Source: Oscillatoriaceae cyanobacterium Prado104
GTDB lineage: Bacteria; Cyanobacteriota; Cyanobacteriia; Cyanobacteriales; Microcoleaceae
Length of the DNA: 64,000 nt
Reading direction: 5' to 3'
Assembly (NCBI GenBank): GCA_025454405.1
Contig: JALOON010000014.1
Span: 1 to 64,000 of the forward strand
Part shown: one piece after another, positions 35,010 through 41,611 of the stretch
How the letters are laid out: each line of letters begins with the position of its first letter
Position numbering within the stretch: position 1 is the first letter of the stretch
The notes under the pieces: model-generated
The model's input: the letters and a program-made list of their open reading frames with translations, nothing else
The model's database searches: none
What the model was told of the DNA's origin: nothing
Program-made: the position numbers and the translations under genes

Positions 35010-35100
35010 AGATAACGACCAAGGTCACCGGGCGGGCGCGAGTGACCTGAACCTGTGAAAACGCTCAAATCGCCCGCTCCGGTGCACCGCCTTGTTCGTC
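35010..35100 (-). other. attC: integron attC recombination site (attC1)
   Basis: On the minus strand the site starts GACGAAC (R'', 35100-35094) and ends GTTATCT (R', 35016-35010). Between them GTGCACCGGAGCGGGCG pairs with CGCCCGCCCGGTGAC over 15 base pairs, leaving exactly two bases unpaired on the same arm, a G and an A. An imperfect 6-base spacer (AAGGCG/TTGGTC) separates stem from R boxes. This is the folded bottom-strand geometry of attC. It begins two bases after the stop codon of the ORF at 35103-35678. Confidence 0.82.
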
Positions 35101-35701
35101 ACTCAAAAATTTCGTATGCCGACATTCGGATCGAGCTGAGACTCGTAAGGCTTGGAGTATAGCCGAAGCATGTCCTGGGTGACGATAGGATTGATTCCAA
35201 GGTTAGAACAAAACCGGTTCATTTTTTCCTCGATCGGTACGTCAGACGCCAGCAATTCTGATTCAAAGGGTAGACATTCCCCAAAGTTTATCCTGACCAA
35301 CTGATCGTCAAAGTGTGGGGAATCAACTGTGTATTGGCGAACCAACTGACCGCATCGGTAGAGACAGTATTCAAACGATTCGTCGCACTCCCCAATTGAC
35401 CAAGTGAATAGGTCACGGGTTTTCGCCAGAGATTCGATGGCGACCCTCGTCGATGGCATATACCAGAGTTGGTAGAACCAATCGTCTGCAAGCATTGTCC
35501 AGTCGCCGGCATCGGCAATGACAGCGTAGGTTGTTGACGGCGGCAACTTGGTGACGTGTCGGTGTGTCGTCAATCCGAAATGAGCAAGGACCTGTTCGTC
35601 GGTGAGCCTTGGATCGCGGCGAAAGAAGATGAAGAACGGAGCGTGAAGGTGCCCGTCGAATATTTTCGGTTGATTCATTCACACAGTCTCCCATCGACGA
35701 A
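35016..35701 (-). mobile_element. integron gene cassette 1
   Basis: The cassette runs from the T at 35701 to the G at 35016 on the minus strand (686 bases). Its first bases, TTCGTC, together with the preceding or terminal G give GTTCGTC, the exact complement of the R'' box GACGAAC of its own attC. This is expected because R' of a circular cassette is formed from its last G plus its first six bases. It encodes one ORF in the usual orientation. No integrase gene is present in the window. Confidence 0.75.
35103..35678 (-). CDS. cassette-borne hypothetical protein
   Basis: A 191-residue soluble protein (MNQPKIFDGHLHAPFFIFFR at the start; later YAVIADAGDWTMLADDWFYQ and LFTWSIGECDESFEYCLYRC). No known motif is recognised and no signal peptide or membrane segment is seen. 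Its base composition is less AT-rich than that of the neighbouring genes and it lacks HIP1 sites, consistent with transfer. It fills most of the integron cassette, with attC1 directly after its stop codon, the normal one-gene cassette layout. Confidence 0.75.
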   Translation of the reverse strand: MNQPKIFDGHLHAPFFIFFRRDPRLTDEQVLAHFGLTTHRHVTKLPPSTTYAVIADAGDWTMLADDWFYQLWYMPSTRVAIESLAKTRDLFTWSIGECDESFEYCLYRCGQLVRQYTVDSPHFDDQLVRINFGECLPFESELLASDVPIEEKMNRFCSNLGINPIVTQDMLRLYSKPYESQLDPNVGIRNF

Positions 35702-35710
35702 CTTATAATT

Positions 35711-35911
35711 TATTAAGCTTACTCTGAATAACACCATCTCTAATACGATCTAACAACTGCTTCGATCGCGCAAAGATTTACGTTTCCATCTATCAACGTT
35801 TACATTCGATCGACACTGCGATTGAGCACGCGAAAAAATATTTACCAATGTAAAGCCAGGGTCTAACAGCATTCATAATTTTTCAAGAAAAGATGTCAAA
35901 TGGGTTCTGTA
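35711..35911 (-). pseudogene. internally deleted copy of the dual-specificity phosphatase gene
   Basis: The segment matches the two ends of 38738-39319 and lacks the middle 380 bases. On the minus strand the first codons MNAVRPWLYIGK survive, then the sequence jumps, out of frame, to the last codons of the phosphatase (VLNRSVDRM) and its downstream region. Junction bases are TATTT next to a run of A. The flanks are nearly identical to those of the intact copy, so the duplication is recent relative to other fragments here. Confidence 0.75.
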
Positions 35912-35927
35912 TAGTTCATAGTTGGAA

Positions 35928-36215
35928 TTATCGTCGTTGTGTTCTCGACTCAAGTGCGGCACAAAAGCTGTTGAGGCTATTTAGTAAAGCATTGTAGTAA
36001 TAATAAGCATCATCGCGTTCGTTCTGAAGATGGGCATACAAGGCTAGTTCTGGCTCTGATACTAAAGGCTCCTTCGGAATATCCAAGCCTGCTTCGGTTA
36101 AGCGTACAGATGCGATTGCGATTAATAGCGACCCGATTGTATTGTTTCTGCCATGATGAAGATCTTCCAATCCAGGTAAGATTAACTCCGATCCGGGCAA
36201 TTCATTTAGCTCCAT
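35928..36215 (-). CDS. small helical protein of unknown function
   Basis: A 95-residue protein starting MELNELPGSELILPGLEDLH, then a helical part (LYAHLQNERDDAYYYYNALL). A shortened relative of its start (MSLNELPGEYAIGRDRM) is found on the minus strand near 45790. In both places it follows a fragment of a DUF6036-like nucleotidyltransferase gene, so the two formed an operon, possibly of the HEPN/nucleotidyltransferase toxin-antitoxin sort. That last point is a guess from gene order. Confidence 0.55.
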   Translation of the reverse strand: MELNELPGSELILPGLEDLHHGRNNTIGSLLIAIASVRLTEAGLDIPKEPLVSEPELALYAHLQNERDDAYYYYNALLNSLNSFCAALESRTQRR

Positions 36216-36216
36216 T

Positions 36217-36503
36217 ATTGATTCCTCTCTGATGTACTTTCACAACGCTCAATAAATTGCTCGATCCTATTTCTCAGGAGTTCGGGATTAAGAGAAGGAA
36301 ATCGGATCAATTCAGATTCGATCGCCTTAAAGCAATCGCGTAGTTTTTCTAAGGAAAATAATTTCTGTTCGTACATAGCTTGTACGTCATCAATGTCGCG
36401 GTTATATCCCCTAGATAGCTTAGAAAGGGCTTGGGCTATGAAGTCATAGTGATAAAACGATATTTGACCGTATTTGCCAATGAAGGTTACACACCAACAA
36501 TAC
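36217..36503 (-). pseudogene. C-terminal fragment of a DUF6036-like nucleotidyltransferase
   Basis: The minus strand encodes YDFIAQALSKLSRGYNRDID, DVQAMYEQKLFSLEKLRDCF, then RFPSLNPELLRNRIEQFIER and a stop at 36217. The ALSKLxRGYxRDIxDVxAM pattern is that of the C-terminal part of DUF6036 family nucleotidyltransferases. The catalytic half is missing; a stop codon near 36505 and the protease gene bound the fragment. A more decayed copy is at 45810-45893. Confidence 0.5.
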
Positions 36504-36505
36504 CT

Positions 36506-36871
36506 CTATAACTCATCGATCGTTACCAATCCACCTTCTGTAAACTGGATTACAAGCTCGTGGCTATCTAACAAAGCAGTTCCAACTAGGGGTCGCCGCC
36601 CTGTCGCAAACACACGAGTTTCTCGCTCCTCTCCGTTCCAAATAATAATTGCTTTGTGAAGAGGTAGCATCACTTGGCTATTATCTGCCAAATTCGCACG
36701 CATATCGTATCTGAAAGGAAGATTCAGTAGTGCCACTGCTTCAGGCGGTAAACAAAGCTCATCGGTAAATCCTGTATCTACCACGAATTCAATCGGGAAG
36801 TCAGCGCGATTCGGAATCTGAAATGGAATGGTAATAATCGGGTGTCCATCAGCCACAATACCTGAAATCAC
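36506..36871 (-). CDS. clan AA aspartic protease (retropepsin-like)
   Basis: A 121-residue protein with IEFVVDTGFTDELCLPPEAV (DTG-type active site, here DTGF) at residues 28-47 and the C-terminal strand GRRPLVGTALLDSHELVIQF, as in clan AA proteases related to retropepsins. Expected to dimerise. It overlaps the upstream small gene by four bases. The start ATG encodes MISGIV, and these first codons are also found, cut off, at the junction near 38320. Confidence 0.8.
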   Translation of the reverse strand: MISGIVADGHPIITIPFQIPNRADFPIEFVVDTGFTDELCLPPEAVALLNLPFRYDMRANLADNSQVMLPLHKAIIIWNGEERETRVFATGRRPLVGTALLDSHELVIQFTEGGLVTIDEL

Positions 36872-37143
36872 TTGACTACACGCTCCATTAGACCGCCACC
36901 AAAAGCAGCAGCGACGTTGTACCCAATCTTGATCCCAAAGAGTCGGGCATGGGGGTGTTTCTCACTCAAGTAATCAGCAGCGCGCAAGCCGTTTTCATCG
37001 ACTCTGTATTCACCTGTTTCAATATCAATGATGACCATCTTGCCAATATTTTCTTCAACTTCCACCTCTTGGCGGATTCTGCTTTCGTACAGTTGCTCTG
37101 CACGTTGAGCAACCTCTTCACGGCTTAAAAGGATCGCTTGCAT
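36868..37143 (-). CDS. small partner protein of the clan AA protease
   Basis: A 91-residue protein: MQAILLSREEVAQRAEQLYE, then NIGKMVIIDIETGEYRVDEN and HARLFGIKIGYNVAAAFGGG. The C-terminal Gly-rich motif and the DIETGEY strand are shared with the paralogue at 38289-38597. I know no named family. Gene order and the four-base overlap with the protease suggest that this is its regulator or inhibitor. The frame extends 18 codons upstream, but homology with the paralogue starts at this Met. Confidence 0.72.
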   Translation of the reverse strand: MQAILLSREEVAQRAEQLYESRIRQEVEVEENIGKMVIIDIETGEYRVDENGLRAADYLSEKHPHARLFGIKIGYNVAAAFGGGLMERVVK

Positions 37144-37225
37144 ATGCTGACTCCCAATTACGATGCGGCTTCTATAGACTTCTCTATGATATCTCACAGG
37201 TTGGTAGGATTAGCTAGCGTTTACG

Positions 37226-37312
37226 AGATAACGTTCGTGTTCAGCGGACGTAGACTACTTTTGCAACTCAACTAAGAAACCTAATCGTTCCGCTGCAACA
37301 CGGTTGTTAGAC
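37226..37312 (-). other. attC: integron attC recombination site (attC2)
   Basis: On the minus strand it starts GTCTAAC (R'', a match to the RYYYAAC consensus, 37312-37306) and ends GTTATCT (R', 37232-37226). GTGTTGCAGCGGAACG pairs with CGTCCGCTGAACAC over 14 base pairs, again with two extrahelical bases (G and A) on the same arm, and short unpaired spacers AACC/GAAC. It lies about 54 bases downstream of the ORF at 37366-37950. The 18 bases spanning the R' end (AGCGTTTACGAGATAACG, plus strand) are identical in attC1. Confidence 0.82.
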
Positions 37313-38017
37313 CGCGCCATCTACAGGAGATTATGAAGGCACAGATCAATTAAACTTCACCTACTTCAGCCATTGAACTTTTGGATTTTAGCAATAAAAT
37401 CGGGATCGTCACGAGATAAGTTTAAAACACGATAATCACCTAGCTTCTCGTCAAAAATGAATGATCCTGAAGAAGGGTAGTCGTTGCCAACTTGCTCAAA
37501 AAAATCAATGATTTGCTGCATTTCGATAAAGTACAACGCTTTATGACGTTCTCTATCCGAACTAATGAAAATTCCATCTAGAAAATTATTTTCATCAAAA
37601 GAAGTGACAAAAATATAGCTATGCACGAATTGATGACAGAAGAAAATCAAGCCTTTAGTAGCTGATTGTGCAGAATCAAGATCGTATAACTTATCTAGGT
37701 TGCCCCAATTCATCTTTGTAACTGGATTACCTTTCCAGTCATAGAACTTCACATTAATACATTTATTTACAACTGAGTCTGATAATTTCTTGGCTTCGAT
37801 TAGTTTCCGAATTGAATAGAATCCAAGCATTATGGTTTGCTCAAGACGTGCAAAAGAGCTTTCAGTCCATCGCTTTTGCGTTATTCTGGCACGGAGAGCT
37901 TTAGCTTGCTTTAGTAAGTCCTCTTTCCAAAAAACAGATTCATAAATCATACCAAATCCAAAAATTACTAAACTGCAACAATCAAAGCTTTTGCTCGTTC
38001 GATAGCTTCCTGTCTAA
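37232..38017 (-). mobile_element. probable integron gene cassette 2
   Basis: The complement of its R'' box predicts a cassette start of TTAGAC. On the minus strand the first such hexamer upstream of the ORF is at 38017-38012, exactly where similarity of the truncated PIN gene to VapC toxins fades. If this is the 5' boundary, the cassette is 786 bases long and has inserted into the toxin gene. The base before it is C rather than G, so the boundary is less certain than that of cassette 1. Confidence 0.5.
37366..37950 (-). CDS. cassette-borne hypothetical protein
   Basis: A 194-residue soluble protein, rich in charged residues (FWKEDLLKQAKALRARITQK at the start, then SSFARLEQTIMLGFYSIRKL and later FIFDEKLGDYRVLNLSRDDP). 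I recognise no domain, signal peptide or membrane segment. It is encoded upstream of attC2 in the orientation expected of an integron cassette gene. There are no HIP1 sites within it. Confidence 0.7.
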   Translation of the reverse strand: MIYESVFWKEDLLKQAKALRARITQKRWTESSFARLEQTIMLGFYSIRKLIEAKKLSDSVVNKCINVKFYDWKGNPVTKMNWGNLDKLYDLDSAQSATKGLIFFCHQFVHSYIFVTSFDENNFLDGIFISSDRERHKALYFIEMQQIIDFFEQVGNDYPSSGSFIFDEKLGDYRVLNLSRDDPDFIAKIQKFNG

Positions 38018-38087
38018 GGTTGCTAAAATCTATCCCTGCTTGACGTTGAAGAATACTCACACGATCTGTATCCAGTAAATATTTCAT
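37968..38087 (-). pseudogene. truncated VapC-like PIN toxin
   Basis: From the ATG at 38087, which overlaps the stop of the upstream small gene by four bases (ATGA), the protein reads MKYLLDTDRVSILQRQAGID, FSNLRQ, then unrelated residues to a stop after 39 codons. The start is that of a PIN toxin (LLDTD with the first catalytic Asp). The rest of the toxin, including the other acidic residues, is missing, probably because cassette 2 interrupts it. Confidence 0.6.
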
Positions 38088-38299
38088 AGCTCATCTTGAG
38101 CTTCGAGGAGAGACTCATCCCCTTGGCGAATCGCTCGTCCATAGACAAGTAGCTCCTCAAAGGCAGGTTCATCTTTGAAAGACCCTATAATTTGTTGCAA
38201 CCAATTCGTCGGTCCAGAAGCCACAATTTGCTTCTGCAACTGGGCGATCGCTGCTTCCACTGCTGCAAGCCGTTCCTCTAAAGAAGTGTTAGTTGCCAT
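38084..38299 (-). CDS. small coiled-coil protein upstream of a PIN gene
   Basis: A 71-residue protein, SLEERLAAVEAAIAQLQKQI, NWLQQIIGSFKDEPAFEELL, VYGRAIRQGD. It is a paralogue of the first gene of the toxin operon at 14413-15304 and overlaps the truncated PIN gene downstream in the same way. The open frame extends ten codons upstream into MISGIV, the start of a clan AA protease gene, which marks a recombination junction between a protease module and this toxin module. Confidence 0.7.
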   Translation of the reverse strand: MATNTSLEERLAAVEAAIAQLQKQIVASGPTNWLQQIIGSFKDEPAFEELLVYGRAIRQGDESLLEAQDEL

Positions 38300-38597
38300 T
38301 TGCGTTTCCCTCACAATACCGGAAATCACTGCTCACCCGCTCCATAACACCGCCAAAAGAAGCCGCTACATTATAGCCGATGCGGATGCCAAAGAGTCTG
38401 GCATAGGGAGACTTTGCTTGGAGGCTTTTAGCTGCTTGTAGCCCCGTTTCATCAACCTTATAGTCACCTGTTTCAATATTAATGATGACCATTTTGCCGA
38501 TATTTTCCTCTGTCTCAACCTTTTGCCGAATTCCGCCTTCATAGACTCGATAGGCACGCTTTGCGACTTCTTCACTGCTCAACAGGATCGCTTGCAT
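38289..38597 (-). CDS. paralogue of the protease partner, protease lost
   Basis: A 102-residue protein very similar to the gene at 36868-37143: MQAILLSSEEVAKRAYRVYE, NIGKMVIINIETGDYKVDET, YARLFGIRIGYNVAASFGGV. Its last 12 residues (from about SSDFRYCEGN) are out of register with the paralogue because the downstream protease gene has been replaced after MISGIV by the coiled-coil gene. It is therefore an orphan partner with a changed tail. Confidence 0.7.
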   Translation of the reverse strand: MQAILLSSEEVAKRAYRVYEGGIRQKVETEENIGKMVIINIETGDYKVDETGLQAAKSLQAKSPYARLFGIRIGYNVAASFGGVMERVSSDFRYCEGNANGN

Positions 38598-38825
38598 GGG
38601 TTAGCTCCTGGTTGTTAAACTACTGCCTTGGTTTCTCCATAATACTTCGCAAGTCAACAGAATGGGCGCTGCCCACCCTAACCACTATTACTTCCGTCCA
38701 CTTCAGGGCTTATATTAATCTGCACGATCTCAACTCCTATTAAGCTTACTCTGAATAACACCATCTCTAATACGATCTAACAACTGCTTCGGTCGCGCAA
38801 GATTTACGTTTCCATCTATCAACGT

Positions 38826-39284
38826 TTACATTCGATCGACACTGCGATTGAGCACACGAAAAAATGTCCTCAACTCTACATCTTCACCATAGTAGCTGCA
38901 AAGCGAGTTCCACAGTGCGAAGTGTGGATATGTCTCAGGGTGGCGCTGTTTGATCTCTTGAAGTGCCACTAACAAACCGAGCCCTTCGGCTTCTTTCAAC
39001 GCCGCTGTTGCAAACGCCGCTGAGCGGCTGATGCCCGCACCACACGCAATCAACACACGCCGCTGTTGCTCTCGCATGGCACAAACAAAATCGAGACCTT
39101 CACGCAGCACCTGTGCTGACAACCCTTGGCCATCTTCAACAGCAAGATAGCGCGAGACTATCCCAGCTTGCTCAACGTGTTCGGCAAGCTGGAGCATCGC
39201 ACCAATGCGATTGGCTGCCAAATACGAGCGATCTAGAGTGTCACGGTATTTGCCGATGTAAAGCCAGGGTCGAACAGCATTCAT
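38826..39284 (-). CDS. dual-specificity protein phosphatase-like protein
   Basis: A 152-residue protein with the cysteine phosphatase loop VLIACGAGISRSAAFATAAL (C-x5-R) at about residues 77-96, preceded by RPWLYIGKYRDTLDRSYL typical of the start of dual-specificity phosphatases, and followed by QEIKQRHPETYPHFALWNSL. The residue before the catalytic Cys is Ala in place of the common His. It likely removes phosphate from Ser/Thr/Tyr proteins or another substrate. An internally deleted copy lies at 35711-35911. Confidence 0.83.
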   Translation of the reverse strand: MNAVRPWLYIGKYRDTLDRSYLAANRIGAMLQLAEHVEQAGIVSRYLAVEDGQGLSAQVLREGLDFVCAMREQQRRVLIACGAGISRSAAFATAALKEAEGLGLLVALQEIKQRHPETYPHFALWNSLCSYYGEDVELRTFFRVLNRSVDRM

Positions 39285-39329
39285 AATTTTTCAAGAAAAG
39301 ATGTCAAATGGGTTCTGTAATTGTATTGC

Positions 39330-39437
39330 AGTTGCGGTTTACGACGTAACAAATTTTCAACTTGCAATGTCGAACAGTTTCCAAGGCAAAGCCAAATAAC
39401 TTTCGGTGGATTCCCAAATACTAAGCTCAGGTCGTGC
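39330..39437 (-). pseudogene. fragment of a DUF5615 PIN-like gene
   Basis: About 100 bases nearly identical to 45140-45243, the 3' half of the DUF5615 gene at 45081-45413. The minus strand encodes LSLVFGNPPKVIWL, the Asn/Cys segment and LQVENLLRR. No start or end is preserved. It sits just downstream of the duplicated phosphatase region. Confidence 0.6.
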
Positions 39438-39451
39438 ATATATAAGTCAAA

Positions 39452-39480
39452 TGAGTGACACTCAAATGTGTGAACTCACA
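39452..39480. promoter_or_regulatory. tandem palindromes, candidate operator
   Basis: TGAGTGACACTCA (39452-39464, perfect arms around one A) is followed by TGTGTGAACTCACA (39467-39480, one mismatch). Two similar palindromes next to each other about 100 bases upstream of the peptidoglycan-binding protein gene look like paired operator half-turns. No cognate regulator is apparent. Confidence 0.35.
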
Positions 39481-39578
39481 AAAGCGTCACTATAAAAAGC
39501 GACTGTGAAGCCATCGCAGACAGCAGTTATACCTGAAATATCAAATGAAAACACTCGAATGCACAGAGGATTCCCATC

Positions 39579-40109
39579 ATGTATACAGAAGAAAAAACTC
39601 TCAATAATCAAGCTATGGCGATCGTCGCCGATACTGCTTCTGCCTCAAATCTAGCAGTTGTTGAAGCATCTGGAATTATGAAACCCACTTTAAAGCGGGG
39701 TTCTACAGGTTCAGCGGTCAAGGAACTGCAACAGCTTCTATTTCATTGGGGATACTATTATGGCGCGATCGATGGTATTTTCGGCCCTTATGTTGAAAGC
39801 GCTGTCAAAGGCTATCAACACCGCGTCTTTTTAACTGAAGATGGGATTGTCGGTTCTCTAACCTGGCAAGCACTATACTCTGGTGCACCTGTTAATATGC
39901 CGATTCTGATGAATGGTAGTTCGGGTAATGCCGTCAAAACTGTTCAGAATGTCTTGAAATTGAATGGATACTATTTCGGTTTTGTTGACGGATACTTCGG
40001 AACACTGACAAAAGTAGCAGTAATACAGTTCCAAACGAATCAGGGTTTAACGGCCGATGGAATTGTCGGGCCGAGAACTTGGCACGCTTTGAGCAAGTTA
40101 CCGCACTAA
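39579..40109 (+). CDS. peptidoglycan-binding protein with two PGBD_1 domains
   Basis: A 176-residue protein. After a 35-residue non-signal N-terminus it has two peptidoglycan-binding type 1 domains: LKRGSTGSAVKELQQLLFHW through GIFGPYVESAVKGYQ and DGIVGSLTWQAL, and MNGSSGNAVKTVQNVLKLNG through DGYFGTLTKVAVIQFQ and DGIVGPRTWHAL. No hydrolase domain is attached and no export signal is obvious, so how it reaches the wall is unclear. A small membrane protein gene follows at 40344. Confidence 0.88.
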   Translation: MYTEEKTLNNQAMAIVADTASASNLAVVEASGIMKPTLKRGSTGSAVKELQQLLFHWGYYYGAIDGIFGPYVESAVKGYQHRVFLTEDGIVGSLTWQALYSGAPVNMPILMNGSSGNAVKTVQNVLKLNGYYFGFVDGYFGTLTKVAVIQFQTNQGLTADGIVGPRTWHALSKLPH

Positions 40110-40175
40110 ACAACGGTATATTTCACTTGTATAGGACTTAGATCGAGTCCGGTCGATTACCAGTAATAAAAAAGG

Positions 40176-40228
40176 TTCGTAGTGTGGACTTCAGTCCGCT
40201 CCCTGAATGCGGACTAAAGTCCACACTA
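40176..40228. repeat. large GGACT..AGTCC hairpin
   Basis: GTAGTGTGGACTTCAGTCCGC at the left pairs with GCGGACTAAAGTCCACACTAC at the right, with a short loop. It belongs to the same palindromic family as the units at 33494-33583 and 57520-57545. It lies behind the peptidoglycan-binding gene and could also act as a transcription barrier. Confidence 0.75.
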
Positions 40229-40343
40229 CAAACGAATCTTATCGCGGTCGATCGACTTGTAGGGTGCGCGCCACGAACCTTACCACTACGGCTAAGTGTA
40301 ATTTCTCGGTTTTTGCGTAAGTCCTGTTAGTTAAACTTTAATC

Positions 40344-40616
40344 ATGTATGAGGTTAATCAAATGACAAATTCTGCTGCCCTTGAAGCTCCAGCAAATTCT
40401 GCTGAAAACGGACCAGATATGGCTGAATTTTTGCAGGAAGATAACGGACACTTCTCGGCAATGCGAGCAATGAGTTTTATTGCACTGATTGCAGCGATCG
40501 CGTTTGCCGCACTTACCATAACTAGCAAAAATTCTGATGGCAAATACATTACAACTTCTTTTTTAGTTGCTGCTTTTGCACCAAAAGCTGTTCAAAAATT
40601 TGCTGAACGTCCGTAA
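40344..40616 (+). CDS. small membrane protein
   Basis: A 90-residue protein with one clear transmembrane helix (MSFIALIAAIAFAALTITSK) and a second weaker hydrophobic segment near the C-terminus (TTSFLVAAFAPKAVQ). It has no known domain. The position behind a peptidoglycan-binding protein and the two-segment layout resemble small holin-like or envelope proteins, without proof. A second in-frame ATG at codon 7 (MTNSAALEAP) may be the true start. Confidence 0.6.
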   Translation: MYEVNQMTNSAALEAPANSAENGPDMAEFLQEDNGHFSAMRAMSFIALIAAIAFAALTITSKNSDGKYITTSFLVAAFAPKAVQKFAERP

Positions 40617-40992
40617 TTGACATACTCCCCGCCCGGTCGGTACGGGGATTCTAATTCATGGGTAAAGTTGAGTGAAATTGATGGTTCAAGCAGCCGACGC
40701 GCTTGTAAAATCTGTTTTTGCCACAGCTCAAAAGTCTGTATATTTGAGTTGTCAATTCTCTCAACGATCGCCCTTAATAGTTGGAATTATCGTCATTGTG
40801 TTCTCGACTATTGCAAAATCTTATCCTTGGCTCAGGTAAATAGGAACTTTTTGACGCTCGTGTCAAATTATCTGGTAGCATAACTCATCTACGACAAAGA
40901 GCGATCGCCGATCGATAAAAAAAAGTAAAGAGCGATCGCCTCTCTACAAAAAGCGCGATCGCTCGTCGATAAAAAATCAAATGCGATCGCAT
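40617..40992. other. intergenic stretch with IS200/IS605-like end, DUF433 leader remnant and HIP1 cluster
   Basis: TTGACATACTCCCCGCCCGG followed by a short hairpin and GGGGATTCT at 40617-40652 is typical of an end of IS200/IS605 elements; no transposase accompanies it. At 40778-40830 the sequence ATAGTTGGAATTATCGTCAT repeats the leader of the DUF433 gene at 45640. From 40900 to 40990 four GCGATCGC octamers are packed into about 90 bases. Confidence 0.5.
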
Positions 40993-41541
40993 CTATTGAA
41001 TAGTTTTACGCTTGGTACGCCGTTTGAAAATGGTTCCAGCCAATGCCGCGATGCCCATCGAGAAAACAGAGCTAGGTTCGGGAACAACGGTAGCAGTCGG
41101 TGGTAAATTTGGTTCTAGAATCGCAGTCGGATTGGTGGCGGCCCATGTACCTCTGATGCCCCCTGTTCTCCAGGTTCCATTACTAATCTGTGATGTGTCC
41201 AGAACTTCGGCTTGGTAATCACTCAACAGAATCCGGATCGGATCGATTAGCTGAAAGCCACTAAAATCTAAAAAGCCATTGGAATTGTATTTTCCAGAAA
41301 ACAACTCGCGTCCTCGATAGGTTTTGTTGCTGTACCAATCAAAGTAACCAGTGATGTCAAAGTCGGCACCGTTTGCGACTTGCGTCTCGAAAACTAAGTC
41401 TGAACCGTTCCAATTAGCGATGTCAGATCCTGTAACTTCCCATTGTCCCTGAGTTAAATCGATCGTTGCTGCCTTTGCCTTAGCGCAAATGCCCTGAACT
41501 AAAAGTAAACAAACTAGAGTGGTTGTAGCTAGCAAACGCAT
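40993..41541 (-). CDS. PEP-CTERM sorting domain protein
   Basis: A 182-residue secreted protein with a signal peptide (LLATTTLVCLLLVQGICAKA) and a C-terminal PEP-CTERM tripartite signal: VPEPSSVFSMGIAALAGTIF followed by the basic end KRRTKRK. Proteins of this type are exported, cut near the motif by exosortase and kept in the envelope or extracellular matrix, often with polysaccharide. The central part (ITGYFDWYSNKTYRGRELFS) is a short beta-rich domain seen in similar cyanobacterial proteins. No exosortase gene is in the window. Confidence 0.88.
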   Translation of the reverse strand: MRLLATTTLVCLLLVQGICAKAKAATIDLTQGQWEVTGSDIANWNGSDLVFETQVANGADFDITGYFDWYSNKTYRGRELFSGKYNSNGFLDFSGFQLIDPIRILLSDYQAEVLDTSQISNGTWRTGGIRGTWAATNPTAILEPNLPPTATVVPEPSSVFSMGIAALAGTIFKRRTKRKTIQ

Positions 41542-41611
41542 GATGGTTAATCCTGTGATATCGATAGTATGAAAAGACGAGTGTAAGGACTACTCCACAG
41601 TTTAGAGGCTA

